A DNA stretch of 64,000 bases from Persicaria tinctoria. Lineage: Eukaryota; Streptophyta; Magnoliopsida; Caryophyllales; Polygonaceae. Location: contig JBANSL010000004.1 in the NCBI GenBank assembly GCA_037127255.1, positions 25,675,967 through 25,739,966 on the forward strand, in the 5' to 3' direction. Positions 32,961-43,421 of the stretch are shown piece after piece. How positions within the stretch are numbered: the first letter of the stretch is position 1; every line of letters starts with the position of its first letter. Under the pieces are notes generated by a model. The model was given only the letters and a program-made list of their open reading frames with translations, did no database searches and had not been told where the DNA came from. The translations under genes were made by a program, and so were the position numbers.

Positions 32961-34968
32961 TGATGTCACTAAAATAGTTAGGTTTTTATGCACATTTTAG
33001 CTCCATATTTTATATACTTTGCATATTTCGGGCTGAGAATATGTTGAATTTATGTAGTATATGCTTATTTGCAAGAAATGGAGATCTACATAAGTTTTGG
33101 TTTAATATTACAGAATTTGGAGCCATTCCAGGACAAAAGCAAGAAGTAAAGACGGAAGCTGAAAGCTACTCGATATCGACGAGTTTTACTCGATATCGAC
33201 AAAAATGATGCAGCAGAGCACGGGTCGAGGAGGTGCTGATCGAGGAACTGATGACTGAAGCTACTCGAGTTCAGGACTTTACTCGATATCGAGTAAACTA
33301 CTTGATATCGACGAAGGATGAGAGCCACAACCTGCTGGAGGAAAAAGCTTGTTCGAGGAGCTGAGGAGCGCTGCTCGACCTGACCAGACAACCCGATACT
33401 GAGCAACACTCTACTCGATATCGAGGAAACTTCTCGATATCGACAAACCCAGGGCACATGTCCGGGCAACGTCGAGAAGAAGCTACTCGAGAAAGACCGG
33501 CCAGCAAAGTCAGTGACACCACTCCTCGATATCAAGTTACTTACTCGATATCGACAACACCAGAGGCGCGCACCCGAGCCAGGTCGAGAAGAAGCTACTC
33601 GAGCATGACGCTGAAGCCAAGTCGACACACCACTCTCCTCGATATCGAGGAAACTACTCGATATCGAGTACAACTTTTCTTGGCCGCGACGCCGCTGGGC
33701 CTATCCGAGCATGACTTGGGCTGTTGAGTTGCGAGATATCCGAGTCTATCAAGTTCTATCCATGTTTTATCAAGGCTATCAAGGATTTATCCATGGAGGA
33801 AAGATTTTCTATCTATCAACAACAAATAAAGAGATTTTAGATATATTCCTTTTTAGAGTTAATGTTTTATCCATTATTTAAGTTTTATCATTAGATATAG
33901 ATATAGATTGCTTTCCTTGATTAGCAAGGATTAAGCCCTATTAATAAAGCCCATGGGGCTGAGTTTTTATTCTTTCAATTTCAGAGAGAACAAGTAAGTA
34001 GTCACAGAGAAAGAGAGAGTTTGTGGCGAGCAAGGTGGAAAGGCGAAAGCGGATTTGGCTTGTTCGGTTGTAAGCTTTCTTTGGTTTATTTTAATGCAAG
34101 TTAGTTTCTTTTGTTTATTAATGAGTTTCTTGATAATGAATAGCGAGTAGTCCACCCACTTCTAGGGTCAGGATGAGCCCGATGGTAGCCATTTAAGGTG
34201 ATGCGGTAAAGGTATGATCTTTTTATGCAATTCGTCTTCTGTCCTTATGAGCATGATTCTTTTGCGAAAGTTGAAGGTGATCCTTGTTTATGTTATTTAA
34301 GCGAAAGTGATCTTAATGAAACTTGGATTAATTATGTGAAAAAGGGTTAGTAACAATTATGGTTTATGCGAAAGCCTCTATATGTCTATTTGTTAATAAC
34401 GAAAGTTATTTGAAGGAAAACATGATCTTTTGTGCCTTTATGTGTTATTTTGCATGGTTATCGTTGTGGTGTTGATACCCTGGCTTTGGAAGTCTTTAAG
34501 TTTATTGATTCTATTCCCCGAAATCTGAGATTCTGAGTTCAAAAGTTTGCACCTTTAAAGTTTCTGCCTTTGTAGATCTCGGGGAGTTGTTAGTCGATAT
34601 CGAGTAGTGCCTTGTCGATATCGAGTAAGGGTTTGTCGAGATTGAGTTTCTGTGTCTGAGTTTGCTCTCTGTTGTCGGCTTGATGTAGTCGATATCGAGG
34701 ACTGTTGCTCGATATCGAGTAGATTCTATGTCCTTTCTTTATTTTCTGCTTTTGCTGTGTTATTTCTGTCTTTCTTTCAGTCTTTCTACTATTCTGTTTG
34801 TGAGATTTACAGCTACATGAGATCCGCTGACAAACTTCCTCGTGGATCGATCCTGACTTCCCACTACTGCATAGGGAGGGAGTCTTGTAATCATTTGCAA
34901 GGGACGAAATCTGGTTTGCTTTACATTATTTATATTTTATTGCAAGTCTCGATTTTCCACCTACAACA
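32961..34968 (+). repeat. Athila-like 3' LTR, full length
   Basis: 2008 bp, TGATGTCACTAAAATAG...CTACAACA. Two clusters of TCGATATCGA words lie at 33168-33670 and 34592-34720, about a dozen exact copies. Reversed, it matches the LTRs at 43422-45547, 48742-51457 and 52831-54559. Near the end, CTTCCTCGTGGATCGATCCTG (34837) is the tRNA-B-box-like motif seen in several LTR families here. TTATTAATAAAGCC near 33937 may be a poly(A) signal. Confidence 0.88.
33165..33675 (+). repeat. TCGATATCGA palindrome array
   Basis: At least eight exact TCGATATCGA and several one-off copies in about 0.5 kb, mostly as CTCGATATCGAC or CTCGATATCGAG. Spacing is irregular, so this is not a tandem repeat. The 5' LTR keeps the matching array at 23630-24110. 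Confidence 0.9.
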
Positions 34969-35439
34969 CTCTCTCCATCAGTAACCCATCCTTCCACTCC
35001 CCCCTCTTCACCGATCAACTCTCCTACCAGGGTATCACCCCGAAGACCACCTCCCACTGGCCTCTCTCAACCACCAATCCCTAAACCTCCAACCAAAGCG
35101 CTACCCAGGAGAAAGAAACCCACTGCACCATCTTCACTCGTATCCCAACTTCCCACTCCCTCGTCTCGACCGGTTCTCCCATCAACCAGATCATCACCCA
35201 TTGCTCCCTCTCCATCCTCTCAACCCGGGCCTAAACCTTCAACTAGAGCGTCACCCTTGAGAAGTTGCCCATCTGTTGCCTCCCAACCACTTACTTCTTC
35301 ACCCACTGTGCCCTCTCCGCCGGAGACATCTCCTCCCACTTTGCCCTCTCCATCCTCTCAACACGGGCCCTCGTCCTCACAAAGGACTGTGGCGTCATCC
35401 CATTCTCCAGCTCCTGTTACTGTGTCGAACAACAAATGA
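34969..35439 (+). pseudogene. CACTA second gene, Pro/Ser/Thr-rich continuation
   Basis: An open frame of about 157 codons from 34969 to TGA 35437, full of Pro, Ser and Thr (PSSPINSPTRVSPRRPPP, PSRPVLPSTRSSP). It abuts the end of the Athila-like 3' LTR and resembles the 23316 piece, so the retroelement probably split one coding region. The expected TSD is not clean (CTACC before, CTCTC after). A basic, Val-rich stretch near 35520-35560 precedes a GT. Confidence 0.55.
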
Positions 35440-36105
35440 GGGGGAGTCATTCCTACACACTGAGGAGCATGCAGATTCACAAAACCCGTCGAAGAGGATG
35501 CCACAACAAGTGACGACGCTAGTAGGTGGAACAGAAAAGTGCACATTCAACTGGTGAATGAAATGTAAGTACAACTAGCATTTCCCTTTCAATTTTACTT
35601 CTCTGAATTTTCCTTCTCTGAACTAGTTAATGTAATTTGAGGTTTCCTAATTTTTTTCATTGTATATATGATGCATATAAATAAACAAACATTGAAAAGA
35701 AATCAATTGACTATGAAAGTTTTGGACTTAGTAAACTGGCAATTCTTAGGGGAATCACTACATTTGCATCACTTAATTGAATGTGAGAGCATTCCTAAAT
35801 GATTATTAGGCCACTTCTCTAAATTTTCATTTCTCTAAATTGGTCAATGTAATTTGATGAGTTGATTATTTTTCATTGTATAGATGGTGGATATAAGTAA
35901 AAAAAACATAGAAAGGAAATCAAGTGAATGTGAAAGCAAAGTTGATGTTGAATAGATAAAAGGTATAATGTGAAACCAAATTTTCAATAAGGGAGTCAAA
36001 TTAAATTGCATACATTCGCTTCACTAAATTTAGGAGATGATAATGATATACTGATGACAACAACATTTGCATCATTCATCTCTTCGTTCTATGTGTTGAG
36101 CAAGT
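35440..36105. other. CACTA intron/intergenic DNA
   Basis: AT-rich, with two imperfect copies of a phrase around TTTTTCATTGTATA (35650, 35870). Probably intron of the second CACTA gene. Ends with CAAGT, the target duplicated by the next element. Confidence 0.4.
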
Positions 36106-36751
36106 TGACGAAACCTGATTTTCGGAATCCCATGTCGGCGGGTTCCGGGATCAAGTGGAGCGCGAGCGAGTTCAGACGATCGGGCTTACCTGAGACGCGC
36201 GACAAGATTTTGTCGGCGTACCCAAACCTGTGCCGATCCGAGCTCTAGCCCTCCGCGTACCACCGTCCTCCTTGAGTTCCATCAATGTCGGTTTTTACCA
36301 GCCGAGGCTAATTCCGCTTGAAAAGGGGGCTCAAAGCTAGGGAATCCGGCCTAAACCGTTAGAGATCCCCCTTTCCGACCTCTTGAAATGGCCCATTATT
36401 TCGATATATATAGACCAATATGAGCCCCCTTTGCATGAATCTTTGGACAAGTGGCTTAGGTTTTAGGACAAGTGTCGGGTTTTAGGACAAGTGTCGGATG
36501 TGTGATGCCACGTGTCGGTAGGGGTTTTTAGTGGGTTTTTCCACATGTTGGCCGGGTTTATAGTCCGCGGACGTCTTAGGTCCGTGTCTTTTATCATACG
36601 TGGACATCTTAAGTCTGTATCTCGATTTGTATTCGCCCATTCTTCATACTTATAAGGTTCTATTTGTACAGTGGGGAACCTTTTATAATTATATATTCTT
36701 ATTTACCCGTGATAATGCAAATATTATTACTTATTTTTTGGTGTTTCGTCA
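36106..36751 (-). repeat. LTR of the tandem-repeat element (3' LTR)
   Basis: 646 bp. Direct repeat of 39737-40346, nearly identical apart from a 36-bp segment absent from the other copy (AGAGATCCCCCTTTCCG...). Ends are inverted TGACGAAAC/GTTTCGTCA. Confidence 0.9.
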
Positions 36752-36959
36752 CAGCTCCTCGGACCTTAGTTAAGATGAGACTTAGCTACGGTTCGACTCA
36801 AACGAGACAACATATGCATTTCTCCGTCGTTTTCTTTAGGAAGAGTACTCAATATATCAGACATTTGGTGTAAAGTTTTAAGTTTGTTTGGTTTGGGCTG
36901 TACCCAACACATTAGTGGGTTGCCTACGTATCTCTTGGGAAGAGAATCAAGCCTTTCGT

Positions 36960-37560
36960 AGTACAATCAGGAAGCCCTCCGCGGATGAGAGCTCTGGCGT
37001 TGAGGGGCCTTAATTTATACTCATTAAGAGTTTATCTCCGCGAGCATACCAGCTACGATCGGAGGCCCTCTGTGAGCATAGCTCCAGCATTGAGGGACTT
37101 ATTTTATACTCGTTAAGAGTTTATCTCCGCGATCATACCAGCTACGATCGGAGGCCCTCTGTGAGCAAAGCTCTAGCATTGAAGGACTTAGTTTATACTC
37201 GTTAAGAGCTTATCTCCGCGAGCATACCAGCTACGATCGGAGGCCCTCTGTGAGCATAGCTCCAGCATTTGAGGGACATAGTTTATACTCGTTAAGAGTT
37301 TATCTCCGCGAGCATACCAGCTACGATCGGAGGCCCTCTGTGAGCATAACTCCAGCATTGAGGGACTTATTTTATACTCGTTAAGAGTTTATCTCCGCGA
37401 GCATACCACCTACGATCGGAGGCCCTCTGTGAGCATAGCTCCAGCATTGAGGGACTTAGTTTATACTCGTTAAGAGTTTATCTCCGTGAGCATACCAGCT
37501 CCGATCGGAGGCCCTCTCTGAGCATAGCTCCAGCATTGAGGGACTTTATCAACTGTGCTA
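36960..37560. repeat. Tandem array A, about 89-bp unit
   Basis: Six to seven units sharing ACGATCGGAGGCCCTCTGTG and TTTATACTCGTTAAGAG; starts of GGAGGCCCTC fall near 37061, 37150, 37239, 37329, 37418 and 37507. Confidence 0.9.
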
Positions 37561-38240
37561 CGAGAGGCTCAAGCTACGATCAGAGGCCCACCGCGAGTGA
37601 TAGTTCCGGCATCCTAGGACTTAATATAAAATATCATCTCCGAGAATGCAGATTCGATCAGAGGCCCGACGCGGAGCCAAGCTCCAGCGTCCTAGGTCTT
37701 AATATAAAGTATCATCTCCGAGAATGCAGATTCGATTGGAGGCCCGACGCGGAGCCAAGCTCCAGCGTCCTAGGACATAATATAAAATATCATCTCTGAG
37801 AATTCAGATTCGATCGGAGGCCCGACGCGGAGCCAAGCTCCAGCGTCCTAGGACTTAATATAAAATATCATCTCCAAGAATGCAGATTCGATCGGAGGCC
37901 CGACGCGGAGCCAAGCTCCAGTGTCCTAGGACTTAATATAAAGTATCATCTCTGAGAATGCAGATTCGATCGGAGGCCCGACGCGGACCTAAGCTCCAGC
38001 GTCCTAGGACTTAATATAAAATATCATCTCCGAGAATGCCGATTCGATTGGAGGCCCGACGCGGAGCCAAGCTCCAGCGTCCTAGGACTTGATATAAAAT
38101 ATCATCTCCGAGAAAGCAGATTCGATCGGAGGCCCCACGCGGAGCCAAGCTCCAGCGTCCTAGGACTTAATATAAAATATCATCTCCGAGAATGCAGATT
38201 CGATCGAAGGCCCGACGCGGAGCCAAGCTCCAGCGTAAGG
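37561..38240. repeat. Tandem array B, about 78-bp unit
   Basis: About nine units with GGAGGCCCGACGCGGAGCC and GTCCTAGGACTTAATATAAA. The first unit (37575) is intermediate between A and B, so the arrays grade into each other. Confidence 0.9.
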
Positions 38241-38940
38241 GGACTAAATAAAATCTACGATCCGGGAGGCCAACTCTACGACCGGATGCCCGACGCGGAG
38301 CAAGATCACGCGTAAGGGGACTAAAATAAAATCTACGAGACGGGAGGCCAGCTCTACGACCGGATGCCCGACGCGGAGCAAGATCACGTGTAAGGGGACT
38401 AAATAAAATCTACGATCCGGGAGGCCAGCTCTACGACCGGATGCCCGACGCGGAGCAAGATCACGCGTAAGGGGACTAAATAAAATCTACGATCCGGGAG
38501 GCCAGCTCTACAACCAGATGCCCGACGCGGTGCAAGATCACGCATAAGGGGACTAAATAAAATCTACGATCCGGGAGGCCAGCTCTACGACCGGATGCCC
38601 GACGCGGAGCAAGATCACGCGTAAGGGGACTAAATAAAATCTACGATCCGGGAGGCCAGCTCTACGACCGGATGCCCGACGCGGAGCAAGATCACGCGTA
38701 AGGGGACTAAATAAAATCTACGATCCGGGAGGCCAGCTCTACGACCGGATGCCCGACGCGGAGCAAGATCACGCGTAAGGGGACTAAATAAAATCTACGA
38801 TCCGGGAGGCCATCTCTACGACCGGATGCCCGACGCGGAGCAAGATCACGCGTAAGGGGACTAAATAAAATCTACGATCCGGGAGGCCAGCTCTACGACC
38901 GGATGCCCGACGCGGAGCAAGATCACGCGTAAGGGGACTT
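38241..38940. repeat. Tandem array C, 77-bp unit
   Basis: Nine highly similar units with GGATGCCCGACGCGGAGC, AAGATCACGCGTAAGGGG and ACTAAATAAAATCTACG. The core GGMxGCCCGACGCGGAGC is shared with array B. This is the most homogeneous array, so probably the youngest. Confidence 0.92.
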
Positions 38941-39717
38941 AATAAAACAAAATATGAACGATATATAGCACAATTATATATAGATCAATTTGCTCGCATG
39001 CCGATCGGAGAACTTGCTAATCAATTTGCTTGCCTTTAGTTTTGTAAAGAGGATCGTGGACCGCGATCTCGAGCCCTGAAAGCTCTCAAGGGAACACAGA
39101 GGGTAAGAAGTGTACAGGGCTGAGGTAAAAAACACATCAAATTATACACTTTAAATCCAAGATTGAAAACCCATTCCGAACCTGGATTTGTGAGCGGCCG
39201 GCGCAACCTTCCGCTTATACTTTTATGCCTATTCGCAGACTAATTTAGTTCATATATATGCTAGTTAAATTGGGCATGTTTAGTTAAAAAATTCATCCCC
39301 ATGAAGTAAATAAAGAGAGTGGGGACTCAAATTTTCATTCATGCTCACCCAATTCATTCTAGAGAAATACGTATGTAATCGTATATATAGTATATACAAA
39401 AACTCCACCATTCATAATTGCTATATAGCATATAAAATTAACTACCAGCAAATGATAATTTTAATGGTGCTCATCTTGGTGCTTAGGATTTCCATACGCT
39501 TAAAGGCCCAAGCTTCTATCGGCTATTTCTAAGTAGGAATTGTCATGTCTTTGACGTTTATTCTTCAAACATGGCAACAAATCAAATTTCTTCTACACCA
39601 ACCAACTTTCTTAGCCAGTTCTCGTCACCATGCTTGCTAAACAAAAATTAAATGAACCTGGTTAAGGTAGGGTATGAGAATACTTAACCTTAATGAATCA
39701 CCCCTTCGGGTGAGAGG

Positions 39718-39735
39718 TTCCCACAGACGGCGCCA
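39718..39735 (-). other. Primer-binding site of the tandem-repeat element
   Basis: Minus strand TGGCGCCGTCTGTGGGAA, one base inside the LTR at 39737. This phrase follows the 5' LTR in many plant Tat-type Ty3/gypsy elements. Confidence 0.75.
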
Positions 39736-39736
39736 G

Positions 39737-40346
39737 TGACGAAACCTGATTTTCGGAATCCCATGTCGGCGGGTTCCGGGATCAAGTGGAGCGCGAGCGA
39801 GTTCAGACGATCGGGCTTACCTGAGATGCGCGACAAGATTTTGTCGGCGTACCCAAACCTGTGCCGATCCGAGCTCTAGCCCTCCGCGTACCACCGTCCT
39901 CCTTCAGTTCCATCAATGTCGGTTTTTACCAGCCGAGGCTAATCCCGCTTGAAAAGGGGGCTCAAAGCTAGGGAATCCGGCCTAAACCGTTATTTCGATA
40001 TATATAGACCAATATGAGCCCCCTTTGCATGAATCTTTGGACAAGTGGCTTAGGTTTTAGGACAAGTGTCGGGTTTTAGGACAAGTGTCGGATGTGTGAT
40101 GCCACGTGTCGGTAGGGGTTTTTAGTGGGTTTTTTTCACATGTTGGCCGGGTTTATAGTCCGCGGACGTCTTAGGTCCGTATCTTTTATCATACGCGGAC
40201 ATCTTAAGTCTGTATCTCGATTTGTATTCGCCCATTCTTCATACTTATAAGGTTCTATTTGTACAGCGGGGAACCTTTTATAATTATATATTCTTATTTA
40301 CCCATGATAATGCAAATATTATTACTTATTTTTTGGTGTTTCGTCA
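39737..40346 (-). repeat. LTR of the tandem-repeat element (5' LTR)
   Basis: 610 bp direct repeat of 36106-36751; adjacent to the PBS, so it is the 5' LTR of a minus-strand element. Confidence 0.9.
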
Positions 40347-40398
40347 CAAGTCACCAAAACTAATACAATTTCTTGTTTTTTGGGGTATTGCATGATGA

Positions 40399-40527
40399 AG
40401 ATTTGATGCAACCAATCCTGCATTTGGAGTCCTCACACATGTTATTCATTCTCATTTCGATGGCCCATATATATGGTGGAGCGATGTTCCAGAACCAATA
40501 ATGGAGTTATGATGGGAGATGTTCAAG
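40399..40527 (+). pseudogene. CACTA second gene, PF03004-like exon
   Basis: Frame RFDATNPAFGVLTHVIHS then HFDGPYIWWSDVPEPIMEL, a stop, and WEMFK before a GT donor (40528). The FDGPY...VPE...W..F pattern is the hallmark of the plant transposase family PF03004 (TNPA-like proteins of En/Spm). It lies just after the 36106-40346 insertion, which interrupts this gene a second time. Confidence 0.65.
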
Positions 40528-43104
40528 GTATGACACAATTCAATCAAATTCTTACGTGTATTGCACACACATATGAAAAATTCCACACACAACACAAAAA
40601 ACACATTTAAAAGGAAAAATAATCACAGACTCACCTCGTTGATTCAAATTAACGAAAATTTGAAAAATTCACTAAAAAATAACATTTTACTCTAATACCT
40701 CATAATGGAGTTGCAATACAATTAGCTATCAACTACTGCTCCTTCAATCTTGATCTTTCAACATCCCTAAAATAGCCAAAAAGAAGGGAATGAACACAGT
40801 AAAACTAATTAAGAAAACCAAGTCGGTTGGTAAAGCCAAGCATTACAATAACAAACTTCATCGTCTAAGGGAAAAGGAAAAGGTAAACCAACTATAGGAA
40901 TTAAGAGGATGTCCCATACCCATAGTTAGAAGCAAATCCAGGTGGTGACCATGATATTGATCGAACACATAGAGAACGGTCCCGCGCTAAACAAGTCGAC
41001 AATAAGCATGCAGAGGGTAAATGTGCAAACATGTCAGTCAAACTTTATGTAATCCATCCCAAAAGCTAGGAAACAGAACTCCAAAATAATATAACAAGAA
41101 GATATAATTATGACTCACGAAAAGAAGGGTGGGGGTTAATTCTGGTTCAATTGAGGAGCTATCCTCAAACAGTCATATGTGAAGTTAAAGGGAACCATAT
41201 CAAATTCAAGGAACATAGAATAACTTATGAAAAGAGCACTAACATTTGGGGTTGCAATTGCAAAGTGTACAAAGCCAGTTCCCCTGTCGTATTTATCCAC
41301 TCCATAGTCTACAGGAACACATAGGAAACCATATCAAATTCAAGGAGCGAAGAAATAAAGCATACTTTATCAAGCAAATCTCATCAAGAACACATGAGAA
41401 TCATATTGTATTAATTAAAAGTCACAACTAGCTGTATAAGTTGTGGTGAGTTAGGACTAGCTTTAGTTTTAACTAATTATTATCAGTTTACTCATCTAAT
41501 CAAAACCTTGAAGCCTGTTCCATATTTATAAAACGAATTGCCATGGACATGTTGCAAATAAGTATTCTCATGATTTATACAACAAGCCAGCGCCGGAATT
41601 CAGCAAAGCATAGGATGAAGGAATTAGGAAAAGAGAAATGCTATAAACAAGGTTTCGATAAAAGTCTTCAAACCACCATATCCCTACCCTAAATAGGCGA
41701 GCACAATCATTACCACTATTTAACACACAAATCAAGCATGTAGGGCAGAACATACCTCAACCTCCGCTATTCCTTCAGGAAATATCTTTCCCATTTCAAG
41801 GGCCACTAACCGCCCAAATCACTGGAGTTTATTTCTTAAGGCATCACCTATCTGTCTAACAATCTCACCTCTTTTTAGTGCAGGAACTTGAAGCAACAGG
41901 AAACATTAATTACATTACAATGAATTGAACTTTATACTTCCATATGTGATATTTAAGCTAAAAATCTAACACTACTAAAAATTAATTCAGCAATAATATG
42001 AGACTAAAAAAACAAATTTTAAAGAAACCGAAACAACAAGTAGCACCTGCATCCCCACTTTTGCAGCCTCAGCACAAGATCTGCAAAGGTAATTCATTTT
42101 GGATGGAAAACTTGATTTTAGTGTACAAAGAATCTATCCTTATACCAGTGGAAAAGTGAGGCTGCTATCACAATTTAAGTAATGTGTTCCATAGAATTTT
42201 ACTGTGTGAGTTGTGAATCCTATTGTTTTTAGTATCATTTTCCATTGAAATGGTGTGTTTCATATAATTTATTTTACAGATTGTCATGTACTTATGTTAA
42301 TGAGTCAGGCAATCCAAAATGTTTATAAATGAAAAAGAGGTGCAAAGAGAAAAACTCAATTTCAACAATTTCAACAGCTAGGTTTGAAAATGTTACACAG
42401 ATCTAGCAAAACTCAATTTCAACAATTTCCAAAGATCATTAACAAAATGGAGTAGACAATGTTTTTTGAGACCTCCATTTTCTTCCAATTCATGGCATTA
42501 GATGTGGCCAAAAAAGAGGTGCAAAGAGAAAAAACAAACAAATAGAAAGAGGAAGAACAAAGATATTATGTGTCGATTTACAATAGTTAAATTGAAATTG
42601 AAAGGAAACAAAGGCCCAAACTCAAATTACAAATTTTAAGGTTTGAAAGATTCTAGGGTTAGGGTTAGGGTTTCGAATTTTTCAGGATGTGTAAGACTTA
42701 CCTATTCGACTTGAGAATCAAAAGAAGAAGGTGAAAGCAGAGGCTATGCAGTGAGGAAAATGGAAGCCTATGGTGATGGTGGTGTCGTCCATGGCGTGAG
42801 ACGAAGAGTCCTCGACTCACCCCTGCAATTTGCTTCATCCCCATTAAAGGCGACTCAAGCCCGACCATGTGGTGTCGGGTTGCGTAGGTTGTTCTTCTCC
42901 TCAGCTGGATAACGCCGGTGATGGTGTTCCCCGCGCAGGCTTGGTGACTCTAGCAACAGGAAAGAGAAGAAGGTAGAGTTGAGGAAAGGCGACTCCGACC
43001 TTATACAGTAGTTCACAATATCCCGGACCTTTGGAACTATGAGACATTTGGAAACCATGATACATGTTTGCTCGGGGATAACACAAGGACACACGCCCGG
43101 GCCA
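40528..43104. other. CACTA 3' region, no recognised gene
   Basis: Mostly AT-rich. No domain is recognisable on either strand. Three TAGGGT units occur at 42656. Short open frames at 41246 and 42855-43094 are not convincing. It would contain the remaining exons of the CACTA second gene if they survive. Confidence 0.35.
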
Positions 43105-43333
43105 TTAGAGATACATAATAACCCGGATTTTTGAGGTTCGGGTTATTTTATATTGGCTGAAGTCATTCTATCAACATTAAAAACCCCGGGCGTGTGCTAA
43201 GATCCGGGTTATATACCTATATTCAGTTTTTTTTAAAAAAAATACATTTCTCTCAGTTTTACCCATATTAGATCCCAGATTCTTAACAGCCGGCCTATTA
43301 TGAGTGTGTTAAAATGTGATTTGTGTACTAGTG
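43105..43333. repeat. CACTA right terminus
   Basis: The plus strand ends TTGTGTACTAGTG, so reversed it starts CACTAGTACACAA, a CACTA-type terminal inverted repeat. Inside are inverted phrases AACCCGGATTTTTGAGG and GTTCGGGTTAT, like sub-terminal repeats. The opposite end was not found. Confidence 0.5.
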
Positions 43334-43421
43334 CATGAATATAATGGTCGTGGCCGGAGATATGGGAATGCAAATTACTTGGGATACCTTGGGTAAATCG
43401 GATACGTGTCACATAGGAACT

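Larger units (their letters stand above)
23491..34968 (+). mobile_element. Athila-like Ty3/gypsy element, decayed
   Basis: 11.5 kb between two LTRs that both start TGATGTCACTAAAATAG. PBS for tRNA-Asp, gag, RT/RNase H, integrase after RT (the gypsy order) and a post-pol ORF-1-type gene identify the Athila lineage. Protease and the RT palm are deleted; integrase is frameshifted. The 5' LTR lost about 1.3 kb relative to the 3' LTR. A MITE-like insertion (28661-29044) and a large inverted duplication (29931-31816) are later changes. Flanks CTACC/CTCTC are not a clean TSD. Many nonsense mutations are CAG to TAG. Confidence 0.88.
36106..40346 (-). mobile_element. Non-autonomous LTR element filled with tandem repeats
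   Basis: 4241 bp, perfect TSD CAAGT (36101-36105, 40347-40351), LTRs TGACGAAAC...GTTTCGTCA (646 and 610 bp; the right one has one 36-bp deletion). The minus-strand PBS TGGCGCCGTCTGTGGGAA at 39735-39718 sets the orientation and resembles that of Tat-type Ty3/gypsy elements; its first eight bases match the tRNA-Asp 3' end. No coding domain exists. Most of the interior (about 36960-38940) is three tandem arrays with 89-, 78- and 77-bp units. Structurally it is a LARD-like passenger element. Confidence 0.88.
17546..43333 (+). mobile_element. CACTA (En/Spm) transposon with nested insertions
   Basis: Inferred extent from sub-terminal repeats (17546-17890) to an inverted CACTA end (CACTAGTACACAAATC on the minus strand, 43333). 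Inside are a tnp2 transposase relic, then a Pro/Ser/Thr-rich gene with a PF03004-like segment: the usual two-gene layout of plant CACTA elements. Subtracting the Athila-like element (11,478 bp) and the tandem-repeat LTR element (4,241 bp) leaves about 10 kb, a normal CACTA size. The left CACTA end is not found, so the left side is probably truncated and the 3-bp TSD cannot be tested. The genes are decayed. Confidence 0.65.

Noticed and set aside
36960..38940. Regularly spaced repeats resembling a CRISPR array
   Set aside because: Units of 77-89 bp are contiguous tandem repeats without unique spacers, in plant nuclear DNA inside an LTR element.
42650..42680. Telomere-like repeat
   Set aside because: Only about three TAGGGT units, too few to be an interstitial telomeric tract.
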